Positions 19,856 to 28,595 of a stretch of DNA of 64,000 nucleotides are shown one piece after another (the stretch's first letter is position 1; every line of letters starts with the position of its first letter). Made by a program: the position numbers and the translations under genes. The stretch spans positions 186,001 through 250,000 of the forward strand of contig JBCCIS010000001.1 of the NCBI GenBank assembly GCA_039028155.1, read 5' to 3'. A model generated the notes under the pieces. The model was not told the DNA's origin. It saw only the letters and a list, made by a program, of their open reading frames with translations, and did no database searches. This DNA is from Pseudomonadota bacterium. GTDB taxonomy: Bacteria > Pseudomonadota > Alphaproteobacteria > SP197.

Positions 19856-21958
19856 ATGGCAAAAAAGCCGACCAAGAAGTCCGCGCGCGCCCGGCCGAAG
19901 GCGCCAGCAAAGAAGAAGGCGCCAGCGAAGAAATCCGCCGCCAAAAAGGCTGCACCAAAAAAGGCGCCAGCGAAAAAGTCAGGCGCCAAGAAGACGCCGC
20001 CAAAGAAAAACAGGAAACGCCGGTCGTTGCTCGGCCGCGTGCTGCGCGGCTTCCTGGTTGCCGGTATCTGGGGCGGCATCGCGCTTTGCCTCTTGCTGGG
20101 TTGGTACGCGCTTGACCTGCCCAACCCGTCGACGCTGGCGACCGATCGCCGGCCGGGCGTCACGGTTGTCGCCATCGACGGAACGGTGCTGGCCAATTAT
20201 GGCGAGCTGCATGGCGACGCGCTGCACTACGAAAACCTTCCCCAACATTTGATCGATGCGGTCATCGCAACCGAAGACCGGCGGTTCTTCGACCACGTTG
20301 GCATCGATCCGATCGGCATCGCGCGTGCCATGGTCGCCAACATTCGCGCCGGCGGCATCGTGCAGGGCGGCAGCACGATCAGCCAGCAAGTCGCCAAGAA
20401 CCTCTTCCTGACGCCGGAGCGTTCGTTCAAGCGCAAGGTGCAGGAAGCCATGCTGGCGATCTGGCTGGAGCGCCAGTTCACCAAGGAACAGATCCTCGCC
20501 ATCTATTTGAACAGGGTTTATCTGGGCGGCGGCGCCTTTGGTGTCGATGCGGCGGCCCAGCGCTATTTCGACAAACCGGCGGTCGAACTCACGCTGGCCG
20601 AGGCGGCCATGATCGCGGGCCTTCTGAAAGCGCCGTCACGTCTGGCGCCGATCAACGACCTGGAAGCAGCCCAGGCGCGCGCCGCCATTGTGCTGAACCG
20701 TATGGTGGCAACCGGCTACCTGGACGAAGAAAGCGCCGCCTTCGCGCTTGCCGAACCAGCCGAGCCCGCGGCTCTCGTCAGCCATGGCGACGACGTGCGC
20801 TATGCGACAGACTGGGTGATGGCGCGCGCCGCCGACTATGTCGGTCCGGCGCGCGAAGACCTGATCATCGTGACGACACTGGAGCCCGCGGCACAAAGCG
20901 CGGCCGAAGCGACGATCGTCGAAGCGCTGGCGGCTTCCGGTGAAGAGCGCGGTGTCAGCCAGGCCGCGCTCGTCGCCATGGCACCTGACGGTGCGGTGCG
21001 CGCCATGGTCGGCGGCCTCGACTATGGCACCAGCCAGTTCAACCGCACCACTCAGGCGCTGCGCCAACCCGGTTCCGCGTTCAAGCTCTTCGTTTATCTG
21101 GCGGCGCTTGAGGCCGGCCGGCAGCCCAACGATCAGGTGTTCGACGGTCCGGTCGAGATCGAGGGCTGGAGTCCTGGCAATTTTGGCGGCGAGTACGCCG
21201 GGCCGATGACACTGCGTGAGGCCATCGCCCAATCGGTCAACACGGTGGCCGCGCAGACGGCGTGGTCGACCGGCATGACCAACGTGGTCGCCATGGCGCA
21301 GCGGCTGGGCATCAAGGCCGACCTGCAGCCTCTGCCCAGCCTGGCCTTGGGCACCGCCGAGGTGACCGCCTTGGAACTGACGGCGGCCTACGCGACGCTC
21401 GCCAATCAGGGCCGGGAAGTCTGGCCCTACGCAATCCTGGAGATCCGCACCCGATCGGGCCAGGTGCTTTACAGCCGCTACAGTCTTTCCGGCAAACAGG
21501 TGCTGGAGCCGCAGACTGTCGCGGCGATGACCGACATGCTGACGGCGGTCGTGCAGAGCGGCACCGGCCGCGCCGCCCAACTGGACCGGCCGGTCGCCGG
21601 CAAGACCGGCACCTCAAGTGATTTCCGCGACGCCTGGTTCATCGGTCTGACCCGCGACATGGTGGCGGGCGTGTGGGTCGGCAACGACGACGGCTCGCCC
21701 ACTAACGATGTCACCGGCGGCGGCCTGCCGGCCCAGATCTGGGCCGGTTTCATGAATCGAAGCCTGACCGGTATGCCGTCGCGGCCCTTGGTCGACGCGT
21801 CGACGAGCGATGCCGTATCCGATGGCCTCGACATCTTCGAGGTCGGTGAGGAGGCATCGGAAGGATCCGGTTTCAACGATGTCATGCAGGGTCTGTTCGA
21901 CGAACTCGCCGGCGGCGGCGCCGCGAACCCGGATCGGCAGGGCGGCCGCGACCGTTGA
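19856..21958 (+). CDS. Class A penicillin-binding protein 1A with lysine-rich cytoplasmic tail
   Basis: The 700-residue bifunctional enzyme polymerises and cross-links peptidoglycan. Residues 1-55 are almost only Lys, Ala and Pro in KKAPAKK-type repeats, like a histone H1 tail. A single TM segment (about 63-85) follows. The glycosyltransferase domain shows ATEDRRFFDHVG and GGSTISQQVAKNLFL. The transpeptidase domain has the active serine S407 in PGSAFK, the SVN motif (AQSVNTVA) and KTGTSS. The stop codon abuts the convergent cobB stop (TGATCA). The tail would be cytoplasmic and could contact nucleic acid or acidic phospholipid; that is inference. Confidence 0.92.
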   Translation: MAKKPTKKSARARPKAPAKKKAPAKKSAAKKAAPKKAPAKKSGAKKTPPKKNRKRRSLLGRVLRGFLVAGIWGGIALCLLLGWYALDLPNPSTLATDRRPGVTVVAIDGTVLANYGELHGDALHYENLPQHLIDAVIATEDRRFFDHVGIDPIGIARAMVANIRAGGIVQGGSTISQQVAKNLFLTPERSFKRKVQEAMLAIWLERQFTKEQILAIYLNRVYLGGGAFGVDAAAQRYFDKPAVELTLAEAAMIAGLLKAPSRLAPINDLEAAQARAAIVLNRMVATGYLDEESAAFALAEPAEPAALVSHGDDVRYATDWVMARAADYVGPAREDLIIVTTLEPAAQSAAEATIVEALAASGEERGVSQAALVAMAPDGAVRAMVGGLDYGTSQFNRTTQALRQPGSAFKLFVYLAALEAGRQPNDQVFDGPVEIEGWSPGNFGGEYAGPMTLREAIAQSVNTVAAQTAWSTGMTNVVAMAQRLGIKADLQPLPSLALGTAEVTALELTAAYATLANQGREVWPYAILEIRTRSGQVLYSRYSLSGKQVLEPQTVAAMTDMLTAVVQSGTGRAAQLDRPVAGKTGTSSDFRDAWFIGLTRDMVAGVWVGNDDGSPTNDVTGGGLPAQIWAGFMNRSLTGMPSRPLVDASTSDAVSDGLDIFEVGEEASEGSGFNDVMQGLFDELAGGGAANPDRQGGRDR

Positions 21959-23269
21959 TCAGCCGCTGTCGCGGTCAATTAGATGCAAGAACGATCCAGC
22001 GACACTGCCAACGCGTGAGCCGGCTTCGCCCCGATCGATGCATCGCGCATCTTTGGTCGCAAAGAACGGATCACCGCCACGTCTGATCTCCGCGGCGTAG
22101 TGAAACTCATGGCCACGCAACCCGCCGCCCATTGCACCCAGTGGACATGCTGAGAGGAGGCTGAGTCGGCGATAGCCCAAGTGAAGCCTGGGCGCGGCGA
22201 ACGATGTCGCCACCGGAAGAAGGCCCGCCATCTTATGGTCCCTGCCGTCGCCATCTCTCAGCGTCTCGCCCAGCACCATGAAGCCGCCGCACTCGCCGAA
22301 CACAAAGGCCTGGCGCTCGCCCGCCTCTCGCAGTCCATGCATGAAGACGCCGTTGGCGGCAAGGCGAGCGCCATGCAGCTCGGGATAGCCGCCGGGCAGA
22401 TAGACGGCATCGGCGCTTCTATCGGGGGCCTGGTCAGCCAGCGGCGAAAAGAAGGTGAGATCCGCGCCAGCACGCCGCCATCCCTCCAATACGCCTGGAT
22501 AGGCAAACGCGAACGCCTCGTCCCGGGCAACCGCGATGCGCTGCCCAAGTGGTGGCAAGGCCGTGTTGTCGCCAGCCCCGGTCTCCAATGCCGGCCGCGC
22601 CGCAACGTCGACGAGTGCATCCAGATCGACCGCCTCGGTGATGATGTCGGCGGCCGTCTCGAGGAACCGCTCGAGGTCGCCGTGCTCGCCCGCCTGCACC
22701 AAACCGAGATGCCGCTCGGGGAGCTCGAGGCGCTGATCGCGCGGCACCGCGCCGATAACCGGCACCCGGTCCGCGACCGCATCGCGCAGCAGTTCCGCAT
22801 GGCTGTCGCCGCCAACGCGGTTGAAGATGACGCCGGCGATCCGGACGTCGGAGCGGAAGTTGACGAACCCTGTAAGGGTCGCGGCGGCAGAGGTGGCCTG
22901 CCCGCGCACGTCGATCACCAGGACGACGGGCCAGGCCAACCTGGCCGCCAGATCGGCGGTCGAGCCGGTACCGTCGAGCGCGCCGTCGAACAGGCCCATC
23001 ACCCCTTCGCCGACGATGATGTCGGCATCGTCGGACACACGCCGCGCCTCGGCCTGAAGCGTCACATCGCGCATCGCCCAGGGATCGAGGTTCGGCGCCG
23101 GCCTGCCGGTCGCGGCCGTATGAAAGGCCGGATCGATGTAGTCGGGCCCGGCCTTGAAGGAACGCACGTCGAGACCACGCCGTTTAAGCGCGCGCAGGAC
23201 AGCAAGCGTCATGACCGTTTTGCCGGAGCCCGACGCCGGGGCGGCGATGATCAGGCCCGGTGCGGTCAA
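21959..23269 (-). CDS. cobB: (Hydrogeno)cobyrinic acid a,c-diamide synthase
   Basis: This 436-residue glutamine amidotransferase amidates the a and c acetate side chains of the corrin ring, using ATP and glutamine. The N-terminal APASGSGKT P-loop, FKAGPDYIDPAFH and a class I-type GATase domain with the nucleophile Cys in FGECGGFMVLGE are visible. The start is a TTG at 23269: an in-frame TAA lies 12 nt upstream, the conserved GLIIAAP begins at residue 5, and AAGGG precedes the TTG. It follows cobA by 9 nt on the same strand. Confidence 0.92.
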   Translation of the reverse strand: MTAPGLIIAAPASGSGKTVMTLAVLRALKRRGLDVRSFKAGPDYIDPAFHTAATGRPAPNLDPWAMRDVTLQAEARRVSDDADIIVGEGVMGLFDGALDGTGSTADLAARLAWPVVLVIDVRGQATSAAATLTGFVNFRSDVRIAGVIFNRVGGDSHAELLRDAVADRVPVIGAVPRDQRLELPERHLGLVQAGEHGDLERFLETAADIITEAVDLDALVDVAARPALETGAGDNTALPPLGQRIAVARDEAFAFAYPGVLEGWRRAGADLTFFSPLADQAPDRSADAVYLPGGYPELHGARLAANGVFMHGLREAGERQAFVFGECGGFMVLGETLRDGDGRDHKMAGLLPVATSFAAPRLHLGYRRLSLLSACPLGAMGGGLRGHEFHYAAEIRRGGDPFFATKDARCIDRGEAGSRVGSVAGSFLHLIDRDSG

Positions 23270-23278
23270 GAGGGGCCC

Positions 23279-24133
23279 TTAGCCGACGCGGCGGTCGGCC
23301 TTCAGTCCCAGCGGATCGGGCTTCAGCACGCGGCCGTCGAGGGCGCCAAGCCAATCGAGACCGTCGCGCAACCGCACGATCTCACCGATCGCGACAATCG
23401 CCGGCGCCCTAATGTCATGCGCCACCACGTCATCGGCGGCATCAGACAACCGGGTCTCGAGGACGCGCTGGTCGGCGGTCGAAGCATTCGACACGACCGC
23501 GACCGGGGTATCCGCCGCCAACCCGCCGATCATGAGTTCGCCCGCGATGTGATCGAGATGCTTGAGCGCCATATAGAGCACGATCGCGCCCGAACCCCTG
23601 GCCAGCGCCGCCCAGTCGATGGTGTCCGGCACGTCACCGCCGGCGGCGTGACCGGTGACGAAGGTGACCGTGTGGTTAGTGTCGCGGTGGGTGGTCGGAA
23701 CGCCGGCATAGGCCAAGCCACCGATGCCGGCGGTGATGCCCGGCACGATCCTGAACGGCACCTCGGCAGCGACAAGTGCCAGTGCCTCCTCGCCGCCACG
23801 CCCGAAGACCAGAGGATCGCCGCCCTTCAGCCGCAGGACACGCTTGCCCTGGCGCGCCAATTGAATCAGCCGGTTGGAGATGTCCGGCTGCCTGGGCGAC
23901 GGCCTGCCGCCACGCTTGCCAGCATAAACCAACTCGGCCCCGGTCCGCGCCATCGCCAGGATGCGGTCATCGACCAGCGCGTCATAGACCACCACATCGG
24001 CCGTCATTAGGCCATGATGGGCAAGCAGCGTGATCAGACCGGGATCACCCGGACCGGCGCCAACAAGCCAAACCCAGCCGGGCTCAAAGGCCGGCAGGTC
24101 AAGCTCACGACGGGTTTCGGACACGTCTGTCAT
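23279..24133 (-). CDS. cobA: Uroporphyrinogen-III C-methyltransferase (SUMT)
   Basis: The 284-residue SAM-dependent enzyme makes precorrin-2 by methylating uroporphyrinogen III at C2 and C7. Conserved SUMT stretches VWLVGAGPGDPGLITL, VVYDALVD, the RLKGGDPLVFGRGGEE motif and VPFRIVPGITAGIGGLAYAG are present. It has no siroheme oxidase/chelatase domain, so it is the stand-alone CobA. ATG 24133 is the first ATG; a TTG three codons earlier is less likely. It starts the cobA-cobB pair and is divergent from cbiD. Confidence 0.93.
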   Translation of the reverse strand: MTDVSETRRELDLPAFEPGWVWLVGAGPGDPGLITLLAHHGLMTADVVVYDALVDDRILAMARTGAELVYAGKRGGRPSPRQPDISNRLIQLARQGKRVLRLKGGDPLVFGRGGEEALALVAAEVPFRIVPGITAGIGGLAYAGVPTTHRDTNHTVTFVTGHAAGGDVPDTIDWAALARGSGAIVLYMALKHLDHIAGELMIGGLAADTPVAVVSNASTADQRVLETRLSDAADDVVAHDIRAPAIVAIGEIVRLRDGLDWLGALDGRVLKPDPLGLKADRRVG

Positions 24134-24217
24134 ACCGGGCAACCTACTACGGGCGCTGATCGAAGCCTAGATATCCTGTTGCTTTCGCTCAGCACAAGCT
24201 GACCCTAAAATTGTCCC

Positions 24218-25303
24218 ATGCGCGACAAACCGGATCGTCCCCTAAAGCGCGGCTGGACCACCGGCGCCTGCGCGACGGCGGCCACGGCGGCGGCCTATGG
24301 CGCGCTGGTCACCGGGCGCTTCAGCGATCCCGTCGTCATCACGCTGCCGAAGGGCGAGCAGCCGCAATTCTCACTTAAACGACAGGAGCGCGACGACAAG
24401 AGCGCCACCGCCTCCGTCGTCAAGGACGCCGGCGACGATCCCGATGTCACCCATGGCGCCGAGGTCGTGGTGACCGTCTCTCCAGGCAATCCCGGCGCGG
24501 GGGTCACCTTTGTCGCCGGTCCGGGCGTCGGGACCATCACCAAGCCGGGTTTGCCGTTGCCGCCCGGCGAACCGGCGATCAACCCGAAACCACGCGAGAT
24601 GATGCGCCAGACCATCGCGGATCTCGCCGAACAACTGGGCGGACCTGAGGACGTCGCGATCGAGGTCGCGGTGCCCGGCGGCGAGACGCTCGCCGCTGAG
24701 ACGTGGAACCCCAGGCTCGGCATCGTCGGCGGCATCTCGATCCTTGGGACGACCGGTATCGTCATTCCCTATTCATGCTCGGCTTGGATCCACTCGATCC
24801 ACCGCGGCATCGACGTGGCGCGCGCCACCGGTATCGACCATGTGGCGGGCGCGACCGGCAAAGTCTCCGAGGCCACGGTTCAGGCGCGCTATGGCCTGGA
24901 CGACAGCGCGCTGATCGACATGGGCGACTTTGCCGGCGGCATGCTGAAGTATCTGCGCAACCACCCGGTGCCCCGGGTCACCATCGCCGGCGGTTTCGCC
25001 AAGCTGACCAAGCTCGCCGACGGCCATCTGGACCTGCACTCCAGCCGCAGCCAAGTCGATATCGCCGGTCTCGCCGACAGTCTGGCGACGGTGGGCGCTT
25101 CCGCCCAAATCGTCGAGCGCGCAAAAAGCGCCCATATGGCCGGCGAGGTGCTGCAGATCGCGGCGGAGAACGATCTGCCGATCGCCGATGTCATCGCCGG
25201 GCGGGCGCGGCAGACAGCCTTGGCGACACTTTCCGGCGGCATTGCCGTCGACGTGCTTGTGGTCGACCGGCAAGGCGCGGTGATCGGCGAAGCCGGTGGT
25301 TGA
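24218..25303 (+). CDS. cbiD: Cobalt-precorrin-5B (C1)-methyltransferase
   Basis: The 361-residue protein begins with the CbiD signature RGWTTGACATAATAAAYGAL and contains GIVGGISILGTTGIVIPYS and the C-terminal HMAGEVLQIAAENDLPIADVIAGRAR. CbiD methylates C1 in the early-cobalt route, the job done by the unrelated CobF in the oxygen-dependent route. No cobF is seen in this window, so CbiD probably fills that step. It overlaps cobK by 8 nt and is divergent from cobA. Confidence 0.93.
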   Translation: MRDKPDRPLKRGWTTGACATAATAAAYGALVTGRFSDPVVITLPKGEQPQFSLKRQERDDKSATASVVKDAGDDPDVTHGAEVVVTVSPGNPGAGVTFVAGPGVGTITKPGLPLPPGEPAINPKPREMMRQTIADLAEQLGGPEDVAIEVAVPGGETLAAETWNPRLGIVGGISILGTTGIVIPYSCSAWIHSIHRGIDVARATGIDHVAGATGKVSEATVQARYGLDDSALIDMGDFAGGMLKYLRNHPVPRVTIAGGFAKLTKLADGHLDLHSSRSQVDIAGLADSLATVGASAQIVERAKSAHMAGEVLQIAAENDLPIADVIAGRARQTALATLSGGIAVDVLVVDRQGAVIGEAGG

Positions 25304-26045
25304 GCGGCTGCTGATCCTAGGCGGCACCGGGGAGGCCATCGCGCTCGCCGAAGCACTCTCCAGGGCCCATCCAGAGCTACATCTCATCACATCGCTCGCC
25401 GGTGTCACACGCTCTCCGAGAGCCGTTCCGGGTGAAGTGCGTAGCGGCGGATTTGGCGGCACAATGGGCCTAAAACAATATCTATCGGACATGCATATAG
25501 ATTGCGTCGTCGATGCCACCCACCCGTTCGCCAGTCAGATCGCCGACCACGCGGCGCGCGCCTGCAGGGATCTCTGCGTGCCTCGCCTCAAGCTCGTGCG
25601 GCCGATGTGGCGGCGCATGCCGGGCGACAACTGGGTCGCGGTGGCCGATGCCGATGAGGCTGCCGAAGCCTTGTCGCGACAAGGCGCCGGGTCGGTCTTT
25701 TTGACACTCGGCATCCGCGACCTCGACCGGTTCGCCGGACTTGAGGACGTCCGGTTCGTGGTGCGACTGATCGAGCGCCCGGCAGAGCCCCTGCCCATCG
25801 CCGCCACCGTTGTCATCGGTCGCGGTCCGTTCCCGGCGGACGCCGAGCAGGCGCTGATGGTGCGTGAGGGAATTGACGCGATTGTCACCAAGGCCAGCGG
25901 CGGCAAAGCGACTGAGGGCAAGATCCTTGCCGCCCGTGCGCTTGGTCTGCCCGTTGTCATGATCACCAGGCCGCAGATGCCTGATGGCCCAACAGTTGAG
26001 AGCATTCACGAAGCGCTCAACTGGCTGACAGATCATATGACCTAG
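25296..26045 (+). CDS. cobK: Precorrin-6A (cobalt-precorrin-6A) reductase
   Basis: This 249-residue NADPH-dependent reductase reduces the C18-C19 double bond of (cobalt-)precorrin-6A. Family motifs are LLILGGTGEAIALAEAL at the N-terminus, VDATHPFA near residue 72 and TKASGGKATEGKILAARALGLPVVMI near the C-terminus. The start is GTG 25296, overlapping the cbiD stop by 8 nt, which suggests coupling. The reaction is shared by both B12 routes (CobK/CbiJ). Confidence 0.92.
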   Translation: MVERLLILGGTGEAIALAEALSRAHPELHLITSLAGVTRSPRAVPGEVRSGGFGGTMGLKQYLSDMHIDCVVDATHPFASQIADHAARACRDLCVPRLKLVRPMWRRMPGDNWVAVADADEAAEALSRQGAGSVFLTLGIRDLDRFAGLEDVRFVVRLIERPAEPLPIAATVVIGRGPFPADAEQALMVREGIDAIVTKASGGKATEGKILAARALGLPVVMITRPQMPDGPTVESIHEALNWLTDHMT

Positions 26046-26107
26046 CGCCCAGGACCGCTCTAGGATAAGAGCAGCCGTCGCATGTGCGTTCGCAATAGGA
26101 GGACAGT

Positions 26108-27832
26108 GTGGAGCGCAGACTTGCCGCCGTTCTGGCCGCCGACGTTGTCGGCTTTGCCCATTTGGTCGAAGCCGATGAGGCGGGTACGGAGGCGACATTG
26201 GCGGCGCACCGTTCGGAGCTTATAGAGCCGATGGTCTTGCACCATGGCGGGCGCATCATGAAACAGACGGGCGCCGGCGTCGTGATTGCGTTTGCCAATG
26301 TCGTTGATGCCGTCTCAACGGCCGTGACGGTGCAGCGGGGCATGGTCAGGCGCAACGCGGGCGTGCCGAAGAGCGCACGCATGGACCTCAGGATCGGCAT
26401 CGATCTGGCCGACATTTCCGCCAGCGACGACACCTTGGGTGGAGACATCATCAAGGTCGCCAAACGTCTGGAGGCGTTGGCCGAGCCCGGCAGTATCTGC
26501 ATTTCCGGTACGGTGCACGCGCAAATCGCCGGCAAGCTCAACCACCGCTTCGTCGAGGGTGGCGAACGATCCGACGCCGCCATGCCCGAACCGGTTCAGC
26601 TTTGGCACTGGTCCGATGAAATCGCGACGCCGACCGACAAGGCCCTGCCCTTGGCGTTGCCCGACAAGCCGTCGATTGCCGTTCTGCCCTTCGCCGACCG
26701 CTCGGGCGATCACCAGCAAGCCTTCCTCGCCGATGGCATTGCCGAGGACCTCATTACCGGTCTCAGCCGGCGCCGAGGCCTCTTCGTCATCGCCCGCAGT
26801 TCGTCCTTTGCCTACCAGGGCAAGAGCCCGAAGATCTGGGATGTCGGCCGTGAACTCGGCGTTGCCTATGTTGTTGAGGGCAGCATCAAACGCGACGGTG
26901 ACGCGATTGCCGTTAGTGCTCAGATGATCGACACACGCACGGGCAATCAAGTTTGGAACACGAGGCGCGATGGCGCCTTGGGCGACATCATCGCGATCGA
27001 GAGCGAGTTGGTCGAGGCTATCGCCACGACATTGTCGGTACCCTCGGACTCACCGCCTAAGGCCCTTGCAAACAGGCCGAACGTCGACGCCTTTGAGCTC
27101 GTCCTTCAGGCCCGCTGGCTGTGGTATCGCGATCAGGAGACTGTCGCACCCATCATCGAACTGCTCGAGAAGGCTCTCGCGCTGGAGCCCGCCTATGCCG
27201 AAGCCTTCGCGTTGCTGGCCGACGTTTACGCGACCAACATCTTTTCTGCGAACGTGTCGCTTGATCGCCATGCGGAATTGGCCCGTCACTATGCCCTAAA
27301 GGCTCTGGAGGCTGACGCCAAAGACACTTTTGTCCAGGCGGTTGCCGCCCTGACATTCTCCGTCCTCGGCGATTTCGATCTTGCCGAGACCCATTCCAGC
27401 GCCGCTGTCGTGCTCAATCCCAATGACTATCTCGCCGTCTATTCGCGTGGCACGACGCTGACCTATGCCGGTCACATGAATGCCGGCCTGATGTGGCTGG
27501 AGAAGGCGATGCGCCTTGATCCCCATGCCGCGCACCAGGACCTGGAGGTTGTCGTCGAATGCCACTACATGCGCCACGCCTATCTTGATGCGATCAAGAC
27601 CTTCAAGCGCTGGCAAAGCGCACCGCTGTACATGTACGACGTGCTGGCCGTGTGTTACGCGCAGCTAGGCAGACTCGAGGACGCCGCCGATGCGCTCGAC
27701 ATCTGGTTGAGCAATCAGCCCGACGGCTACAATTTCAATGACACCTTGGGAACGCACATGAACATGTGCAAACGCCAGGAAGACCGCGACCACTGGCTCG
27801 AAGGTTACCGCAAGGCCGGACTAGTGACCTGA
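26108..27832 (+). CDS. Class III cyclase-like/TPR protein with degenerate catalytic motifs
   Basis: The 574-residue protein has an N-terminal class III nucleotide cyclase homology domain (1-170), a middle domain beginning KPSIAVLPFADRSGD (about 195-310), and TPR-like repeats to the C-terminus. GTG 26108 is preceded by AGGAGG at 6-nt spacing. The first metal-binding Asp (LAADVVGF) is kept. The second, expected in TGDG, is Ala (KQTGAGV), and the expected Asn of the VNIAAR motif is Lys (IKVAKRLE). It is therefore likely inactive as a cyclase and may be a regulatory scaffold. It lies inside the B12 locus and is convergent with cobM (1-nt gap). Confidence 0.85.
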   Translation: MERRLAAVLAADVVGFAHLVEADEAGTEATLAAHRSELIEPMVLHHGGRIMKQTGAGVVIAFANVVDAVSTAVTVQRGMVRRNAGVPKSARMDLRIGIDLADISASDDTLGGDIIKVAKRLEALAEPGSICISGTVHAQIAGKLNHRFVEGGERSDAAMPEPVQLWHWSDEIATPTDKALPLALPDKPSIAVLPFADRSGDHQQAFLADGIAEDLITGLSRRRGLFVIARSSSFAYQGKSPKIWDVGRELGVAYVVEGSIKRDGDAIAVSAQMIDTRTGNQVWNTRRDGALGDIIAIESELVEAIATTLSVPSDSPPKALANRPNVDAFELVLQARWLWYRDQETVAPIIELLEKALALEPAYAEAFALLADVYATNIFSANVSLDRHAELARHYALKALEADAKDTFVQAVAALTFSVLGDFDLAETHSSAAVVLNPNDYLAVYSRGTTLTYAGHMNAGLMWLEKAMRLDPHAAHQDLEVVVECHYMRHAYLDAIKTFKRWQSAPLYMYDVLAVCYAQLGRLEDAADALDIWLSNQPDGYNFNDTLGTHMNMCKRQEDRDHWLEGYRKAGLVT

Positions 27833-27833
27833 G

Positions 27834-28595
27834 TCAATCTTGGCGCGGGCGCAAGACATGGTGGTGCGTGGCGTCGTAGAGACGACTGTCGCGGAAATCG
27901 GTGTCGGCGAGGACGCGCCCGACCAGGATCAGCGCCGTGCGCGTGAAGCCCGCCGCCTTCACCTTGGCGCGAATGTCGGCGAGCGTGCCGCGGATAATCT
28001 GCTGATCCGGCCACGTTACCCTGTATGCGACGACGCAGGGACAGTCCTCGCCATAGAGCGGCGTGAGTTCCCGCACGACCCGCGCCATGTTGGTCACCGA
28101 GAGGTGAATGGCGAGGGTCGCGCCGGATCGGCCCAGTGTCGTCAAGTCTTCGCCCTCCGGCATCGCCGTCGCGCGCACGGCGGTTCGGGTCGCGATCACG
28201 GTCTGGCTGATGTCGGGCAGCGTCAGTTCGGTCTTAAGCGCCGCCGCGGTGGCAGCAAAGGCCGGCACGCCGGGCGTCACGTCATAATCAATGCCGAGCA
28301 CATCCAGCCGGCGCATCTGTTCTGCGATGGCGCCATAGATCGAGGGATCGCCGGAATGAACCCGCGCGACATCCTGTCCCGCGCCATGGGCTTTTTCGAT
28401 CAGCGCGATGATCTCGTCGAGATGCAGCGGCGCCGTGTCGACGATCTCAGCGCCGTCTTGGGCTTCGGCGACGATCTCCGGCGGCACCAGGGAACCCGCA
28501 TAAAGAACCACGGGCGCCGCGCGGATCAGGTTGAGGCCGCGCACGGTAATCAGATCAGGCGCGCCGGGTCCGGCGCCGATGAAATGGACGGTCAC
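27834..28595 (-). CDS. cobM: Precorrin-4 (cobalt-precorrin-4) C11-methyltransferase
   Basis: The 253-residue SAM methyltransferase methylates C11. It starts TVHFIGAGPGAPDLITVRGL, then VVLYAGSLVPPEI and the RVHSGDPSIYGAIAEQM motif specific to CobM/CbiF. The GTG at 28595 overlaps the cbiG-cobJ stop as GTGA; the open frame continues upstream but that part lies within the previous gene. It is the last gene of the long cbiX-to-cobM operon. Confidence 0.93.
   Translation of the reverse strand: MTVHFIGAGPGAPDLITVRGLNLIRAAPVVLYAGSLVPPEIVAEAQDGAEIVDTAPLHLDEIIALIEKAHGAGQDVARVHSGDPSIYGAIAEQMRRLDVLGIDYDVTPGVPAFAATAAALKTELTLPDISQTVIATRTAVRATAMPEGEDLTTLGRSGATLAIHLSVTNMARVVRELTPLYGEDCPCVVAYRVTWPDQQIIRGTLADIRAKVKAAGFTRTALILVGRVLADTDFRDSRLYDATHHHVLRPRQD

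Noticed and set aside
22181-24010. Long plus-strand open frame opposite cobB and cobA
   Set aside because: It mirrors the minus-strand genes and has no recognisable domains. Long antisense frames are common in high-GC DNA.
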